Origin: Glandiceps talaboti
Taxonomy: Eukaryota; Hemichordata; Enteropneusta; Spengelidae
Direction: 5' to 3'
DNA: 64,000 nt
Assembly: GCF_964340395.1 (NCBI RefSeq)
Contig: NC_135558.1
Span: forward strand, 23,136,064-23,200,063
The position numbers and the translations under genes are program-made. The notes under the pieces are model-generated. The model made no database searches. It was given only the letters and a program-made list of their open reading frames with translations, and was not told the origin of the DNA. Below are positions 12,941 to 25,641 of this stretch, piece by piece (the stretch's first letter is position 1; each line of letters starts with the position of its first letter).

Positions 12941-13085
12941 CTGAGAATCAGTCAAATCCATCAAACCATCCACCATATGTTGTGCATCATCTGATCACAA
13001 TAAATAAAGACCAATGGGAAAAAGAAAAATATTTAGCACCTCGAAAACTCAGTGGACAATTCTTCTCATTGAATGACAATAGCAT

Positions 13086-13140
13086 GTTGTGTTGTGTTGT
13101 GTTGTGTTGTGTTGTGTTGTGTTGTGTTGTGTTGTGGTGT
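13086..13140. repeat. (TTGTG)n microsatellite
   Basis: About ten TTGTG units. The rest of 12652-13180 shows only the tentative microexon at 12900-12940. Confidence 0.95.
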
Positions 13141-13180
13141 GGTGCCCTGACACTTCAATGAAAGTTCATTAAAGATATAT

Positions 13181-13380
13181 CACCCCCTCCCATAGCTATG
13201 TAACCCCTCCCACAGCTATATCACCCTTCCCACAGCTATATCACCCTTCCCACATCTATATCACCCCTCCCACATCTATATCACTCCTCCCACATCTATA
13301 TCACCCCTCCCACATCTATATCACCCCTCCCACATCTATATCACCCCTCCCACATCTATATCACCCCTCCCACAGCTATA
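13181..13380. repeat. 20-bp minisatellite, 10 copies
   Basis: The unit TCACCCCTCCCACATCTATA is repeated with small changes. It is pyrimidine-rich on the plus strand. Confidence 0.95.
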
Positions 13381-13416
13381 CTGTCAACATTAAAATCAAA
13401 GTCTTGCACCACTAAC

Positions 13417-13440
13417 CTCTTTAACAACCATGATAGCTTT
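13417..13440 (-). CDS. Tentative gene B microexon 5 (24 nt)
   Basis: A strong acceptor (AAAATATTTTTTCAG) precedes AAAGCTATCATGGTTGTTAA ending at GAG/GTTAGT. In phase 0 it reads KAIMVVKE; in phase 1 it would hit a stop. Its 24-nt length keeps phase, so it could be a cassette microexon. Confidence 0.35.
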
Positions 13441-13477
13441 CTGAAAAAATATTTTAAAAAGAGAACTACAAACATAA

Positions 13478-15202
13478 AAACCCTCAAACCTTGTTTACTT
13501 GCTACCACTAGATGGTGGAAATTACAAACCCTCTAACTTTGTTTACTTGCTACCACTAGATGGTGGAAATTACAAACCCTTTAACCTTGTTTACTTGCTA
13601 CCACTAGATGCTGGAAATTAAAAACCCTCTAACGGTGTTTACTTGCTACCACTAGATGGTGGAAATTACAAACCCTTTAACCTTATTTACTTGCTACCAC
13701 TAGATGGTGGAAATTACAAACCCTTTAACCTTGTTTACTTGCTACCACTAGATGGTGGAAATTACAAACCCTTTAACCTTATTTACTTGCTACCACTAGA
13801 TGGTGGAAATTAAAAACCCTTTAACCTTGTTTACTTGCTACCACTAGATGGTGGAAATAACAAACCCTCTAACTTTGTTTACTTGCTACCACTAGATGGT
13901 GGAAATTAAAAACCCTTTAACCTTGTTTACTTGCTATCACTAGATGGTGGAAATTACAAACCCTCTAACCTTATTTACTTGCTACCACTAGATGGTGGAA
14001 ATTACAAACCCTTTAACCTTATTTACTTGCTACCACTAGATGGTGGAAATTAAAAACCCTTTAACCTTGTTTACTTGCTATCACTAGATGGTGGAAATTA
14101 CAAACCCTCTAACCTTATTTACTTGCTACCACTAGATGGTGGAAATTAAAAACCCTTTAACCTTGTTTACTTGCTACCACTAGATGGTGGAAATTACAAA
14201 CCCTCTAACTTTGTTTACTTGCTACCACTAGATGGTGGAAATTACAAACCCTCTAACGGTGTTTACTTGCTACCACTAGATGGTGGAAATTACAAACCCT
14301 TTAACCTTGTTTACTTGCTACCACTAGATGGTGGAAATTACAAACCCTCTAACCTTGTTTACTTGCTACCACTAGATGGTGGAAATTACAAACCCTCTAA
14401 CCTTGTTTACTTGCTACCACTAGATGGTGGAAATTACAAACCCTCTAACCTTGTTTACTTGCTACCACTAGATGGTGGAAATTACAAACCCTTTAACCTT
14501 GTTTACTTGCTACCACTAGATGGTGGAAATTACAAACCCTCTAACCTTGTTTACTTGCTACCACTAGATGGTGGAAATTAAAAACCCTCTAACCTTGTTT
14601 ACTTGCTACCACTAGATGGTGGAAATTACAAACCCTTTAACCTTGTTTACTTGCTACCACTAGATGGTGGAAATTACAAACCCTCTAACTTTGTTTACTT
14701 GCTACCACTAGATGGTGGAAATTACAAACCCTCTAACGGTGTTTACTTGCTACCACTAGATGGTGGAAATTACAAACCCTCTAACCTTGTTTACTTGCTA
14801 CCACTAGATGGTGGAAATTAAAAACCCTTTAACCTTGTTTACTTGCTACCACTAGATGCTGGAAATTACAAACCCTCTAACCTTGTTTACTTGCTATCAC
14901 TAGATGGTGGAAATTACAAACCCTTTAACCTTGTTTACTTGCTACCACTAGATGCTGGAAATTACAAACCCTCTAACTTTGTTTACTTGCTACCACTAGA
15001 TGGTGGAAATTACAAACCCTTTAACCTTGTTTACTTGCTACCACTAGATGGTGGAAATTACAAACCCTCTAACCTTGTTTACTTGCTATCACTAGATGGT
15101 GGAAATTACAAACCCTTTAACCTTATTTACTTGCTACCACTAGATGGTGGAAATTACAAACCCTCTAACTTTGTTTACTTGCTACCACTAGATGGTGGAA
15201 AT
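13478..15202. repeat. 48-bp intronic minisatellite, about 36 copies
   Basis: The unit contains ACAAACCCTCTAACCTTGTT and TACTTGCTACCACTAGATGG. The plus strand is open over parts (LPLDGGNYKPSNLVYL) only because the period is a multiple of three; interspersed TAA variants interrupt it. It is intronic to gene B. Confidence 0.96.
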
Positions 15203-15323
15203 GAAAACTCAGGACTGAATGACACAACTATAATAACTAGTACTTCTGAAAGATTGCATTTTTGCAGTATTTTTATGTCGTTTAAAAAATTCATCTACAG
15301 GATATATATCTGTCTATCGTCAC

Positions 15324-15349
15324 CTCACTGGTCTCCATAGACTCCAAAA
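15324..15349 (-). CDS. Tentative gene B microexon 4 (26 nt)
   Basis: The acceptor is GACTGTTACAGTAG and the donor GAG/GTGACG. Taking the single base left by exon 3 it reads V-LESMETSE and ends in phase 0. Support is phase arithmetic with the next two candidates only; the intron to exon 3 would be 49 nt, which is short. It could be spurious. Confidence 0.3.
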
Positions 15350-15398
15350 CTACTGTAACAGTCAGTTGTTAAATGTCAATAAATAAAGACAGGCTTAC

Positions 15399-17155
15399 CT
15401 TTCATTGATAGTAACTTAGATTGGTGCTGCTCCACAACTTCAGAGCCTGTTTCTTCAACAGTTTGGAGTTTGTCATTCACTGATTGAGGTTTTACACCAT
15501 TTATCCTACATTTCTGAGTTTCATCATAGTGTAGTTTAGTTTCACAAATCACATTGTTATGTGCAAGATGTTCTGTTGTCATTTCTTCATCATTTATCAA
15601 GTCACTGTCAATTTCAGGTAAATCTGCTGAGGATTTTGATACAGTATCATTTTTAGCCTCTTTATCTTGGATTGCCTGTACTTTTGGCTTACTAATACTA
15701 CTATCTGTCTTTGTGGCAATTTCAACATATGTCTCATTTTCCATGTATTCCCTTTCAAGTTGTTCCTGGTTGCCAGTCTTCAAATCTTCTAACTGTGTCT
15801 CACATTTAGTGTTACTCTTAGTACTCCCTTCTCCAATCCAGTAAGTTGATGTGGTACATCCACCTAGTTCTGTAACTGTCTTTACTGTGTTACATTTTTG
15901 TGAAGGGATGACATCAATGTTCCTCTCAATTTCTCCATCCTGACACATGTTGTAGTTTTCTTTCTGTTTATTACTATCTCCTTTTCTCACTATTTCTTCA
16001 GTACTGTTCTCCTCTGTAGTTTGTGGTTTAGTTTCATCATCACTAATACATTGGGTTGGTTTGTTAACGACTACTTTCCTAACTGGTTCTGATGGTGTTA
16101 GTATAGTTGGTGTAGTAATATCTTGCACTGTTACTTCTGATGGTGTTAGTATAGTTGGTGTAGTACTATCTTGCACTGTTACTTCTGATGGTGTTAGTAT
16201 AGTTGGTGTAGTAATATCTTGCACTGTTACTTCTGATGATGTTAGTATAGTTGGTGTAGTAATATCTTGCACTGTTACTTCTGATGGTGTTAGTATAGTT
16301 GGTGTAGTAATATCTTGCACTGTTACTTCTGATGGTGTTAGTATAGTTGGTGTAGTAATATCTTGCACTGTTACTTCTGATGGTGTTAGTATAGTTGGTG
16401 TAGTAATATCTTGCACTGTTACTTCTGATGGTGTTAGTATAGTTGGTGTAGTAATATCTTGCACTGTTACTTCTGATGGTGTTAGTATAGTTGGTGTAGT
16501 AATATCTTGCACTGTTACTTCTGATGGTGTTAGTATAGTTGGTGTAGTAATATCTTGCACTGTTACTTCTGATGGTGTTAGTATAGTTGGTGTAGTAATA
16601 TCTTGCACTGTTACTTCTGATGGTGTCTGTATAGTTGGTGTAGTAATATCTTGCACTGTTACTTCTGATGGTGTTAGTATAGTTGGTGTAGTAATATCTT
16701 GCACTGTTACTTCTGATGGTGTTAGTATAGTTGGTGTAGTATTATCTTGCACTGTTACTTCTGATGGTGTTAGTATAGTTGGTGTAGTAATATCTTGCAC
16801 TGTTACTTCTGATGGTGTTAGTATAGTTGGTGTAGTATTATCTTGCACTGTTACTTCTGATGGTGTTAGTATAGTTGGTGTAGTATTATCTTGCACTGTT
16901 ACTTCTGATGGTGTTAGTATAGTTGGTGTAGTATTATCTTGCACTGTTACTTCTGATGGTGTTAGTATAGTTGGTGTAGTATTATCTTGCACTGTTACTT
17001 CTGATGGTGTCTGTATTATGGTTAGTGTTGTTATTTTCTTCTTTTTACCAAATGTTGGCACATATTTGGCAGCTTGAGAGAGTGGCATCTGTGATAATGA
17101 CATAAATTCATCATCTAAATCATTCTCTGCCAACTGGGTTCCTCCAAATGCTTTC
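15399..17155 (-). CDS. Gene B large exon 3 (SQ/TQ cluster, Thr-Pro repeats, acidic linker)
   Basis: The acceptor is AATACTACTAG and the donor AAAG/GTAAGCC; 1757 nt are open. It begins (Q)KAFGGTQLAENDLDDEFM, then SLSQMPLSQAAKYVPTF and a KKKK patch. Joined to exon 2 it gives T107-Q108, T114-Q115, S129-Q130 and S134-Q135. About 19 copies of a 16-residue unit (TPSEVTVQDITTPTIL) follow, then about 220 polar residues with further TQ/SQ pairs (PTQC, PSQK, ETQL). The opposite strand is also open over the repeat because the unit is a multiple of three; that is a shadow. The exon's codon periodicity and non-repetitive flanks argue for real coding. Confidence 0.82.
16084..17013 (-). repeat. Coding 48-bp minisatellite (about 19 copies) in gene B exon 3
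   Basis: The 48-bp units encode TPSEVTVQDITTPTIL with few substitutions (I/N/S at one site, L/Q at another). Each unit carries two Thr-Pro dipeptides, so roughly 38 potential proline-directed phosphosites lie in tandem. Near-identity of units indicates recent homogenisation and likely copy-number variation. Confidence 0.92.
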
Positions 17156-17244
17156 CTAGTAGTATTACTACAAAATAAACAAGTACAGATAATGTCAAAG
17201 TTTATCTATTCCAGCAAGCTATCATGCCTTAATACATATTCAGA

Positions 17245-17710
17245 GATGTAATTGGTTAAAACAGCTCCTAAGGTAATATTTATACAAATATTGATCCTGA
17301 TTGGTTAAAATGGTTCCTATAGTAACAGTTATTGGATGTGATTGGTTAAAATGGTTCCTACAGTAACAGTTATTGAACATGATTGGTTGAAATGGTTCCT
17401 ATAGTAACAGTTATTGAACATGATTGGTTAAAATGGTTCCTACAGTAACAGTTATTGGATGTGATTGGTTAAAATGGTTCCTACAGTAACAGTTATTGAA
17501 CATGATTGGTTGAAATGGTTCCTATAGTAACAGTTATTGAACATGATTGGTTAAAATGGTTCCTACAGTAACAGTTATTGGATGTGATTGGTTAAAATGG
17601 TTCCTATAGTAACAGTTATTGGATGTGATTGGTTAAAATGATTCCTATAGTAACAGTTATTGGATGTGATTGGTTAATTAAAACAGTTCCCTTAGTAAGA
17701 GTTATGCAGA
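17245..17710. repeat. 41-bp minisatellite, about 11 copies
   Basis: The unit contains GATTGGTTAAAATGGTTCCT and ACAGTAACAGTTATTG. It begins about 90 bp upstream of gene B exon 3, in intron 2. Each unit carries ATTGG, the core of a CCAAT box; this is probably incidental. Confidence 0.95.
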
Positions 17711-17839
17711 CATTTTAAGAAAACATAGTCTACTAATCAATCTAATATTTATGCAGCTGACAAATAAGAGAGTGAAATTCAGCATATATTTGAAAGATAA
17801 TAATTAAATAAATATTATATAATAATAATAATTTTGATA

Positions 17840-18460
17840 ATAATCATGTTTATTTGAATATTAACCACCCTACCTGGGATAGTTTTTTATGCTGACTTCA
17901 AAAAAGGGGGTTATTTAACTAATCTCCATTGCCATGCTGGGAACCCAAATCACCATAATATGTGGATGATTTTTTCAAAATTTGACATAAAACATGGAAA
18001 AAAAATAAAAATTAATGAAAAAATTTCCTTGTTTTTGACATGTATGAGATGGGGCTATCTGTTGTAACACAAATTGCCTAAAATAGGATAGCTGTTTCCA
18101 TGGAAACAGAGTAGAGTAAAACATGTGGTGTTGGTTAAACACCTAAATATCTGGAAAATAACATGAGAAATTTAATCATAACATAGTTTATTTGCATGTT
18201 AACCACCCTATATTGGGTAGTTTTTTATGCTGAGTTCAAAAATGGTTATCATTTTAGGAACATCTGTTGCCATGGTAACCTAAATCACCATATTATGCAT
18301 TATTTGGCAAAATTTATGTAAAATTCGAAGAAAAAAATTTTTCCAAACCAAATTCCTTACTTTTGGCATATATGCACTAATGCCATCCATTGTAAGACAG
18401 ATTATCTAAAATTGGATAATGGCTTTCATGGAAACATAAAATATGCTTACAAATGCCATG
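17840..18460. repeat. Diverged tandem duplication, about 340-bp period
   Basis: TTAACCACCCTA...TAGTTTTTTATGCTGA at about 17861-17895 recurs at 18199-18232, and the following 230 bp match loosely (CCATGGAAACA at both). No ORF or element motif is seen. The stretch 18461-19670 holds nothing I can identify beyond AT-rich intron. Confidence 0.7.
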
Positions 18461-19669
18461 TTTTAGTAAAAAAAATACATCTGACATACACCTACAAACA
18501 AATGGGTTTGCTATTGAAATACCAAATATTTTGTTACTCTAAGTCCAAATAAAATATGCAACTAGTCACAAACTGAGTGGTTGTAAAAGCTTAACATGTA
18601 TGTCAGAAGATCTGTGCCGATTACAAGGTCTAATTACGATCCCAAGTTTTGAAGGGAAGGGCCTAACTAACTACAGTAACTGGGTATGTTGTGGCCAACC
18701 AGTGCATACAACACCTTGGTAGCAGTGGCCTTAGTACCACACTAGAAACCACAAGATACTGTGGCAGTGTGAGGCATATATGGGCATCAATAGTGTATTT
18801 GATTCACACACTGGACATGTACTTAATAGTTCTACCAACTACCAACTACAATCATCTAGTAAACTACCATCCAAGGTTGTTAAATACATTTACGAAGAGT
18901 AAGTTACCAAAGGTCTTGGTCTACTCAACAAGAATGTGGCAACAATATTACCAATAATCCACATCATCATCTTGCATACCAAAATACTATAAAATAAGGG
19001 ACTGGCCAGTTTCTCAAGCCTGGGGGAGTCAGTGGATTTGTTCATCGGAGCAACAAAAAGTCATCTTAAAGCCAATTTTAGGCTATCCAGACCCTTTCAA
19101 GCAATAACCCTCCAAGCTAAATACAAGACAGCACCATCAAGTATCAGAAACTATTCTTTATAACTTACATAGGGTTGAAATATGTTCTTAAAAGTTAAAT
19201 GGCATCATTGTAGTAAAGGTGAGCACATCTAATGGTAGTATCATTGGTAAGGGAGATTTGGAGTTTTAAGGCAATTTTAGACTATCTTGGCAAACATTTC
19301 ACATCTTTAAAAGACAATATCATCTCACATGTAAGGTTTATGGTATAGTAAAGTCACTGGTATGTTAGAGAACTTTAGGTGGTCATACCTAGTGTACAAT
19401 AGAAACTTGAATCTGATGAGATGTGGTGATTTGTACTATCGATAACATGTAGTGTCCGAAATAGAAAGTTATTAATCCATTCTGACAAGTTCATACTGAC
19501 GAGTAGAACAATTTAAGATTAACTTCTTTTATAAACTATCTATGAAGATTACCATTATAAAACCTTCAAGTTCATGTTTGCCCCAAGGTGCAATATAAGT
19601 GAAGCATTGATTGTGAAACAGCAAAGCATTTCCATGACATGTTCCGAAAGTGGTGTGGTAGCTAGGTAA

Positions 19670-19800
<131 letters not shown>

Positions 19801-19899
19801 AGGGTAGAAGAAAATCAAGTCAGGTTTTTCGTCTCTACAAGCCTGTTTCGTGAGTAAATCACTCGTCAGGAGATGTTGATGTATATATATATATATAGT

Positions 19900-21860
19900 T
19901 TTACTATTATGCTCTGCCACATATATGTACAGTTATGTTTGAACTCTTATGTGAAGTAATATTAAAGAATTGATGTAAGAAACTGGGATAAGAATTTTTT
20001 TTTACATGTACCACATTTCAGAAAAGGCTATATGCCATTGTAGAAAAGGATTTTTTTTCTTCCATCACAATCCAAAACACAATGACCCCCCCCCCCCCCA
20101 CACTGCCAATTTCAAAAACAGGGTGACCCCCCCTACCAATCCATTGGTCCCCCCCCCCTCCCCGGCCAAAGAAACTGACTGGTCCCTAACAACTATCCTG
20201 CAAATCTAGTTCATATATCGTGACTACTTCCACTTGTTCTAGCTAACTAAGAAGATATGTATATAAAAGTCAAGTCAAATGTCAAATGACATAATGATGA
20301 AGAAACAGATTTATCAAAGGTAGAGTTAGCTATAGGTTCAGGTATCAAGGCAGGTCGCTTTTCTCTGCAGTTGTACCACCTATAAAAACTCAAAGAATAG
20401 ATAGAGGGTTGTTAGACTAATAGTGAATGTGTGTCGTTAATGAATAAGAAAAAACACAGGCTTTATCGTAAATTAGTGACCAAAAATTTGGACCCCAGAC
20501 TTAAGATTCATTAAAATAGCACAGAAACACTCTGAAAAGTTTGCTCAGAAAGTCTAAAAAATTGTATTATAGTAAAAAATTTAGAGATTTTAGAGATATA
20601 TATTAATGATACTACCAAATCCTGGAAAGTTATCAATGAGCTCTTGGGAAAATCCCAGCGCACTCCCATGATGCAACTCCCTTGTAAATTACCCATTTAA
20701 ATGGGGAATGCCAAGATTAGCATTGTCTTTGCTATTTTGCCAGCCCCCAGTCACACAGTTTTCAAATCCATGAGGTCTTTTCTCTCATTTTTCTTTCTCT
20801 TTTTTTTATGTATATGTATGAATTTCTTTCTTTCTTGTGATGTAAGCGTATCCTTTATGTGTGGCGAATAAATAGATAAATAGATAAAGTGTCTAATATA
20901 TATTGGCAGATCTCTATTACTCTGCATGTACCCTCTAGACTCTTAAGAAATCATAGACGTGTCATCTGGCTAATCGCAACTCAAAGGCAATTCTCTGCAG
21001 CTTAGATAACAAGAATTAGACAAATTCAAATTTTCAGTCACCTAACTACAACTCTAACTGTTGAAAACCATCACTAATACACAGTGTTACAACCCCTACA
21101 GTTTTCTACTACATTTTATACTTTTTTGGGGTTCACTCGGTCGCATCAAGAAGAAAGTTTGGATAACCAATAGGTCAAACAACTCCCCTGTGTATACAAG
21201 TAGAATGTCACAACAAACCCTAATATACCCATGACAGTGTGACAACTACATAAGAGTTCATCAACGACTGATATATCACACCCTGTCACAACCCCGGCTA
21301 CTATCTGTTAGGCTGCCCCAGTCAACAAATGACACTAGTAATAGGCCTTATCCCCTCGACAGATGGTCACACCATGCACAGGCTTCCAGTGACCATGCCC
21401 CTGTGACGAATTCCCTATCTCTACTTCAGACTGCTATAGTCTACACTCATATACAGTACACTGTACCTATTCTACCCATATGACAGTACCACAATTACAA
21501 CCCTGTAAGTAAGGTATACAACCACTTTGACTCGGCCTACACATCATCAAACATGAATGGAGGATAACCAAACTCAATAGCCTACGACCCAGGATATTTA
21601 TCCCTCTACACTGGATGAGGAATCATTCCATACAGACATGACAAATCAGCTTCTTGGTTAAAGTCAGAAGTAAAGTCCCTCCACATACGATGTATAGCAG
21701 ATAACAGCCTGCCTAACCCATAACAATCAATAAGTTTACTAACCCAATTAGGGTACCACCTCCTCCTTATCCCAGGTTTACTATAATCTACACTTCCCAC
21801 ATTATCCTCATGGACATCTTTTACTGTACATGTACGTCCACCTGACTGGAGTTCCTCACA
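19900..21860. other. Intron 2 of gene B, no feature seen
   Basis: Poly-C and poly-T runs near 20050-20160 and (TAGATAAA) repeats near 20870 are the only structures noticed. No splice-bounded open segment of convincing quality is present. Confidence 0.5.
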
Positions 21861-21869
21861 CTCATCCTG

Positions 21870-22105
21870 ACAATACAATCCATTTCAGCCTCTATAAGCG
21901 CATAGGATTAAAGCATTCACATTGCAACCTCTATCCTACCAGGTTTCCAATTATACAGCTGAGTGGACTGAAGCACAGTCATGGTTCAAATCTTGCCAAG
22001 GACTTTAGCCATTCAGAAACAAATGGCAGCAATGGTGCAAAACCTGCAACCTGCAGATTCCAAGCCGGCCACTCTAACCATTCGCCCTTCATGACTCCAC
22101 GATGA
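21870..22105 (-). mobile_element. tRNA-derived SINE (minus strand)
   Basis: On the minus strand GGGCGAATGGTTAGAGTGGC followed by CGGCTTGGAATCTGCAGGTT resembles a tRNA head with a pol III A box. A degenerate B-box-like stretch (GGTTTTGCACC) follows. The body has CCAGTCCACTCAGCTGTATA then ACCTGGTAGGATAGAGGTTG, typical of a SINE body with a conserved core. It ends around 21870. It sits immediately upstream (in plus coordinates) of gene B exon 2's donor. Confidence 0.6.
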
Positions 22106-22147
22106 TGAAGATGAAGTTAGTTGTCATAGAACTTTATTTGAACTTAC

Positions 22148-22337
22148 TGAGTTGGTTGTCTGTTTTCAGAGTTTGTTTTTGTAATCTCCTTCCCATCTAA
22201 ATTCTGTATGGCTTGGTTAACTGCCTTACTTGCAATCATGTCATCGGCAGTATGTTCCGCTGAGTTTTTTAACAACTTTAATTTCTTCTCCTTTGGTTGT
22301 TCATCACATTTATGGATTACATCCTTTTTACCATCCT
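22148..22337 (-). CDS. Gene B coding exon 2 (Lys-rich)
   Basis: The acceptor is ATATTATATAG. G+AG gives Glu, then DGKKDVIHKCDEQPKEKKLK and LLKNSAEHTADDMIASKAVN. It ends ...NSENRQPT-CA before GTAAGTTC. An alternative reading stops at TAA immediately after CAG, with an AATAAA shortly beyond, which could be a short isoform. However, the donor matches the consensus and the next exon restores CAG (Gln) in frame, so splicing is preferred. Confidence 0.7.
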
Positions 22338-22378
22338 CTATATAATATATAATATTAAAGTAAAACACAACAGAAATG

Positions 22379-25113
22379 TGTTATAATACAAAACCCAGTA
22401 AGTGTAATTGTTACAATAGTTTTATACAAAACCTAGTAAGTGTAATTGTTACAATAGTTTTATACAAAACCCAGTGAGTGTAATTGTTACAAGTGTTATA
22501 CAAAACCTAGTAAGTGTAATTGTTACAATAGTTTTATACAAAACCCAGTAAGTGTAATTGTAACAATAGTTTTATACAAAACCTAGTAAGTGTAATTGTT
22601 ACAATAGTTTTATACAAAACCTAGTAAGTGTAATTGTTACAATAGTTTTATACAAAACCTAGTAAGTGTAATTGTTACAATAGTTTTATACAAAACCTAG
22701 TAAGTGTAATTGTTACAAGTGTTATACAAAACCTAGTAAGTGTAATTGTTACAATAGTTTTATACAAAACCTAGTAAGTGTAATTGTTACAAGTGTTATA
22801 CAAAACCTAGTAAGTGTAATTGTTACAATAGTTTTATACAAAACCTAGTAAGTGTAATTGTTACAATAGTTTTATACAAAACCCAGTGAGTGTAATTGTT
22901 ACAATAGTTTTATACAAAACCCAGTAAATGTAATTGTTACAATAGTTTTATACAAAACCTAGTAAGTGTAATTGTTACAATAGTTTTATATAAAACCCAG
23001 TGAGTGTAATTGTTACAATAGTTTTATACAAAACCTAGTAAGTGTAATTGTTACAATAGTTTTATACAAAACCCAGTGAGTGTAATTGTTACAATAGTTT
23101 TATACAAAACCTAGTAAGTGTAATTGTTACAATAGTGTTATACAAAACCTAGTAAGTGTAATTGTTACAAGTGTTATACAAAACCCAGTAAGTGTAATTG
23201 TTACAATAGTTTTATACAAAACCCAGTAAATGTAATTGTTACAATAGTTTTATACAAAACCTAGTAAGTGTAATTGTTACAATAGTGTTATACAAAACCT
23301 AGTAAGTGTAATTGTTACAATAGTTTTATACAAAACCTAGTAAGTGTAATTGTTACAAGTGTTATACAAAACCTAGTAAGTGTAATTGTTACAATAGTTT
23401 TATACAAAACCTAGTAAGTGTAATTGTTACAAGTGTTATACAAAACCCAGTAAGTGTAATTGTTACAATAGTTTTATACAAAACCCAGTAAATGTAATTG
23501 TTACAATAGTTTTATACAAAACCCAGTAAGTGTAATTGTTACAATAGTGTTATACAAAACCTAGTAAGTGTAATTGTTACAATAGTTTTATACAAAACCT
23601 AGTAAGTGTAATTGTTACAATAGTTTTATACAAAACTTAGTAAGTGTAATTGTTACAATAGTTTTATACAAAACCCAGTGAGTGTAATTGTTACAATAGT
23701 TTTATACAAAACCTAGTAAGTGTAATTGTTACAATAGTTTTATACAAAACCTAGTAAGTGTAATTGTTACAATAGTTTTATACAAAACCCAGTAAATGTA
23801 ATTGTTACAATAGTTTTATACAAAACCCAGTAAGTGTAATTGTTACAATAGTGTTATACAAAACCCAGTAAGTGTAATTGTTACAATAGTTTTATACAAA
23901 ACCTAGTAAGTGTAATTGTTACAATAGTTTTATACAAAACCCAGTAAATGTAATTGTTACAATAGTTTTATACAAAACCTAGTAAGTGTAATTGTTACAA
24001 TAGTGTTATACAAAACCTAGTAAGTGTAATTGTTACAATAGTTTTATACAAAACCTAGTAAGTGTAATTGTTACAAGTGTTATACAAAACCTAGTAAGTG
24101 TAATTGTTACAATAGTTTTATACAAAACCTAGTAAGTGTAATTGTTACAAGTGTTATACAAAACCCAGTAAGTGTAATTGTTACAATAGTGTTATACAAA
24201 ACCTAGTAAGTGTAATTGCTACAATAGTTTTATACAAAACCCAGTGAGTGTAATTGTTACAAGTGTTATACAAAACCTAGTAAGTGTAATTGTTACAATA
24301 GTTTTATACAAAACCCAGTAAGTGTAATTGTTACAATAGTGTTATACAAAACCTAGTAAGTGTAATTGCTACAATAGTTTTATACAAAACCTAGTAAGTG
24401 TAATTGTTACAAGTGTTATACAAAACCCAGTAAGTGTAATTGTTACAAGTTTTATACAAAACCCAGTAAGTGTAATTGTTACAATAGTTTTATACAAAAC
24501 CCAGTGAGTGTAATTGTTACAAGTGTTATACAAAACCTAGTAAGTGTAATTGTTACAATAGTTTTATACAAAACCCAGTAAGTGTAATTGTTACAATAGT
24601 GTTATACAAAACCTAGTAAGTGTAATTGTTACAATAGTTTTATACAAAACCCAGTGAGTGTAATTGTTACAATAGTGTTATACAAAACCCAGTAAGTGTA
24701 ATTGTTACAATAGTGTTATACAAAACCCAGTAAGTGTAATTGTTACAAGTTTTATACAAAACCCAGTAAGTGTAATTGTTACAATAGTTTTATACAAAAC
24801 CCAGTGAGTGTAATTGTTACAAGTGTTATACAAAACCTAGTAAGTGTAATTGTTACAATAGTTTTATACAAAACCCAGTAAGTGTAATTGTTACAATAGT
24901 GTTATACAAAACCTAGTAAGTGTAATTGTTACAATAGTTTTATACAAAACCCAGTGAGTGTAATTGTTACAATAGTGTTATACAAAACCCAGTAAGTGTA
25001 ATTGTTACAATAGTGTTATACAAAACCCAGTAAGTGTAATTGTTACAATAGTTTTATACAAAACCCAGTAGGTGTAACTGTTACAATCCGAGAAAGTGTA
25101 ACTGTTACAATAA
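22379..25113. repeat. 38/34-bp minisatellite, about 73 copies
   Basis: The unit contains TACAAAACCTAGTAAGTGTA and ATTGTTACAATAGTTTTA; a 34-bp variant lacks four bases (ACAAGTGTTAT). It fills most of gene B intron 1. Every unit has plus-strand TAGTAAGTG, a donor-like sequence, but on the strand opposite to the gene. Confidence 0.96.
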
Positions 25114-25641
25114 TTTGCCCAAGTTATTGACAACCTATGACTGATTTCACTAATAGTTAGTGAAATCTGTGACATGGTCCATGGCTTCACAGAGAGGCTA
25201 CCCGCTGAGGTGCCTACATTGTGGAGCTTGTGACCTACCCTATCTATATAAACACATAATTATAATTACAGACATTCTGATAAATATCTCCAACTGCCAG
25301 TTTTAAACTCTAATGATATCTTTATCCAGAGATTACCAAGATAATAAAATGTGAAAACTTACAATATGATTTGAAAGATGTACCTTTTTTCTTGTCTCAC
25401 AAAAATTCAATAAAATTTGTATATATCTCAATGAACATTTTTCTTGTGATTACTTTGTTCTCTATTTCAAGAAACTGAGTGTCTTATTCGGGGGCAGTTG
25501 TCCTACGGGGTCAATTGTCCTAGAACCTTCCAACCTACACTGAAACAATTATGTTAGTCACTATTATAGTAATACCCTAAATATAATATAATTTCTAGAC
25601 AAAAAATTCCTGTTTATAAACAAAAGAAAGAATAAACATAC
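25114..25641. other. Intron 1 proximal part, nothing identified
   Basis: Unique AT-rich sequence between the 38-bp array and exon 1, including a short GGGGCAGTTGTCCTACGGGG stretch near 25492. No feature could be supported. Confidence 0.4.

Noticed and set aside
14171-15340. Plus-strand LPLDGGNYKPSNLVYL ORFs
   Set aside because: 48-bp satellite interrupted by TAA units, with no flanking coding sequence.
16061-17077. Plus-strand 338-codon ORF (GVSIVGVVISCTVTSD)
   Set aside because: Antisense shadow of the gene B coding repeat; it ends where the repeat ends.
17245-17710. Tandem CCAAT boxes as a promoter
   Set aside because: ATTGG recurs only because it is part of the 41-bp unit; there is no start site or gene on either side beyond gene B intron 2.
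22379-25113. CRISPR-like array
   Set aside because: Units are contiguous with no unique spacers, and the context is a eukaryotic intron; it is a minisatellite.
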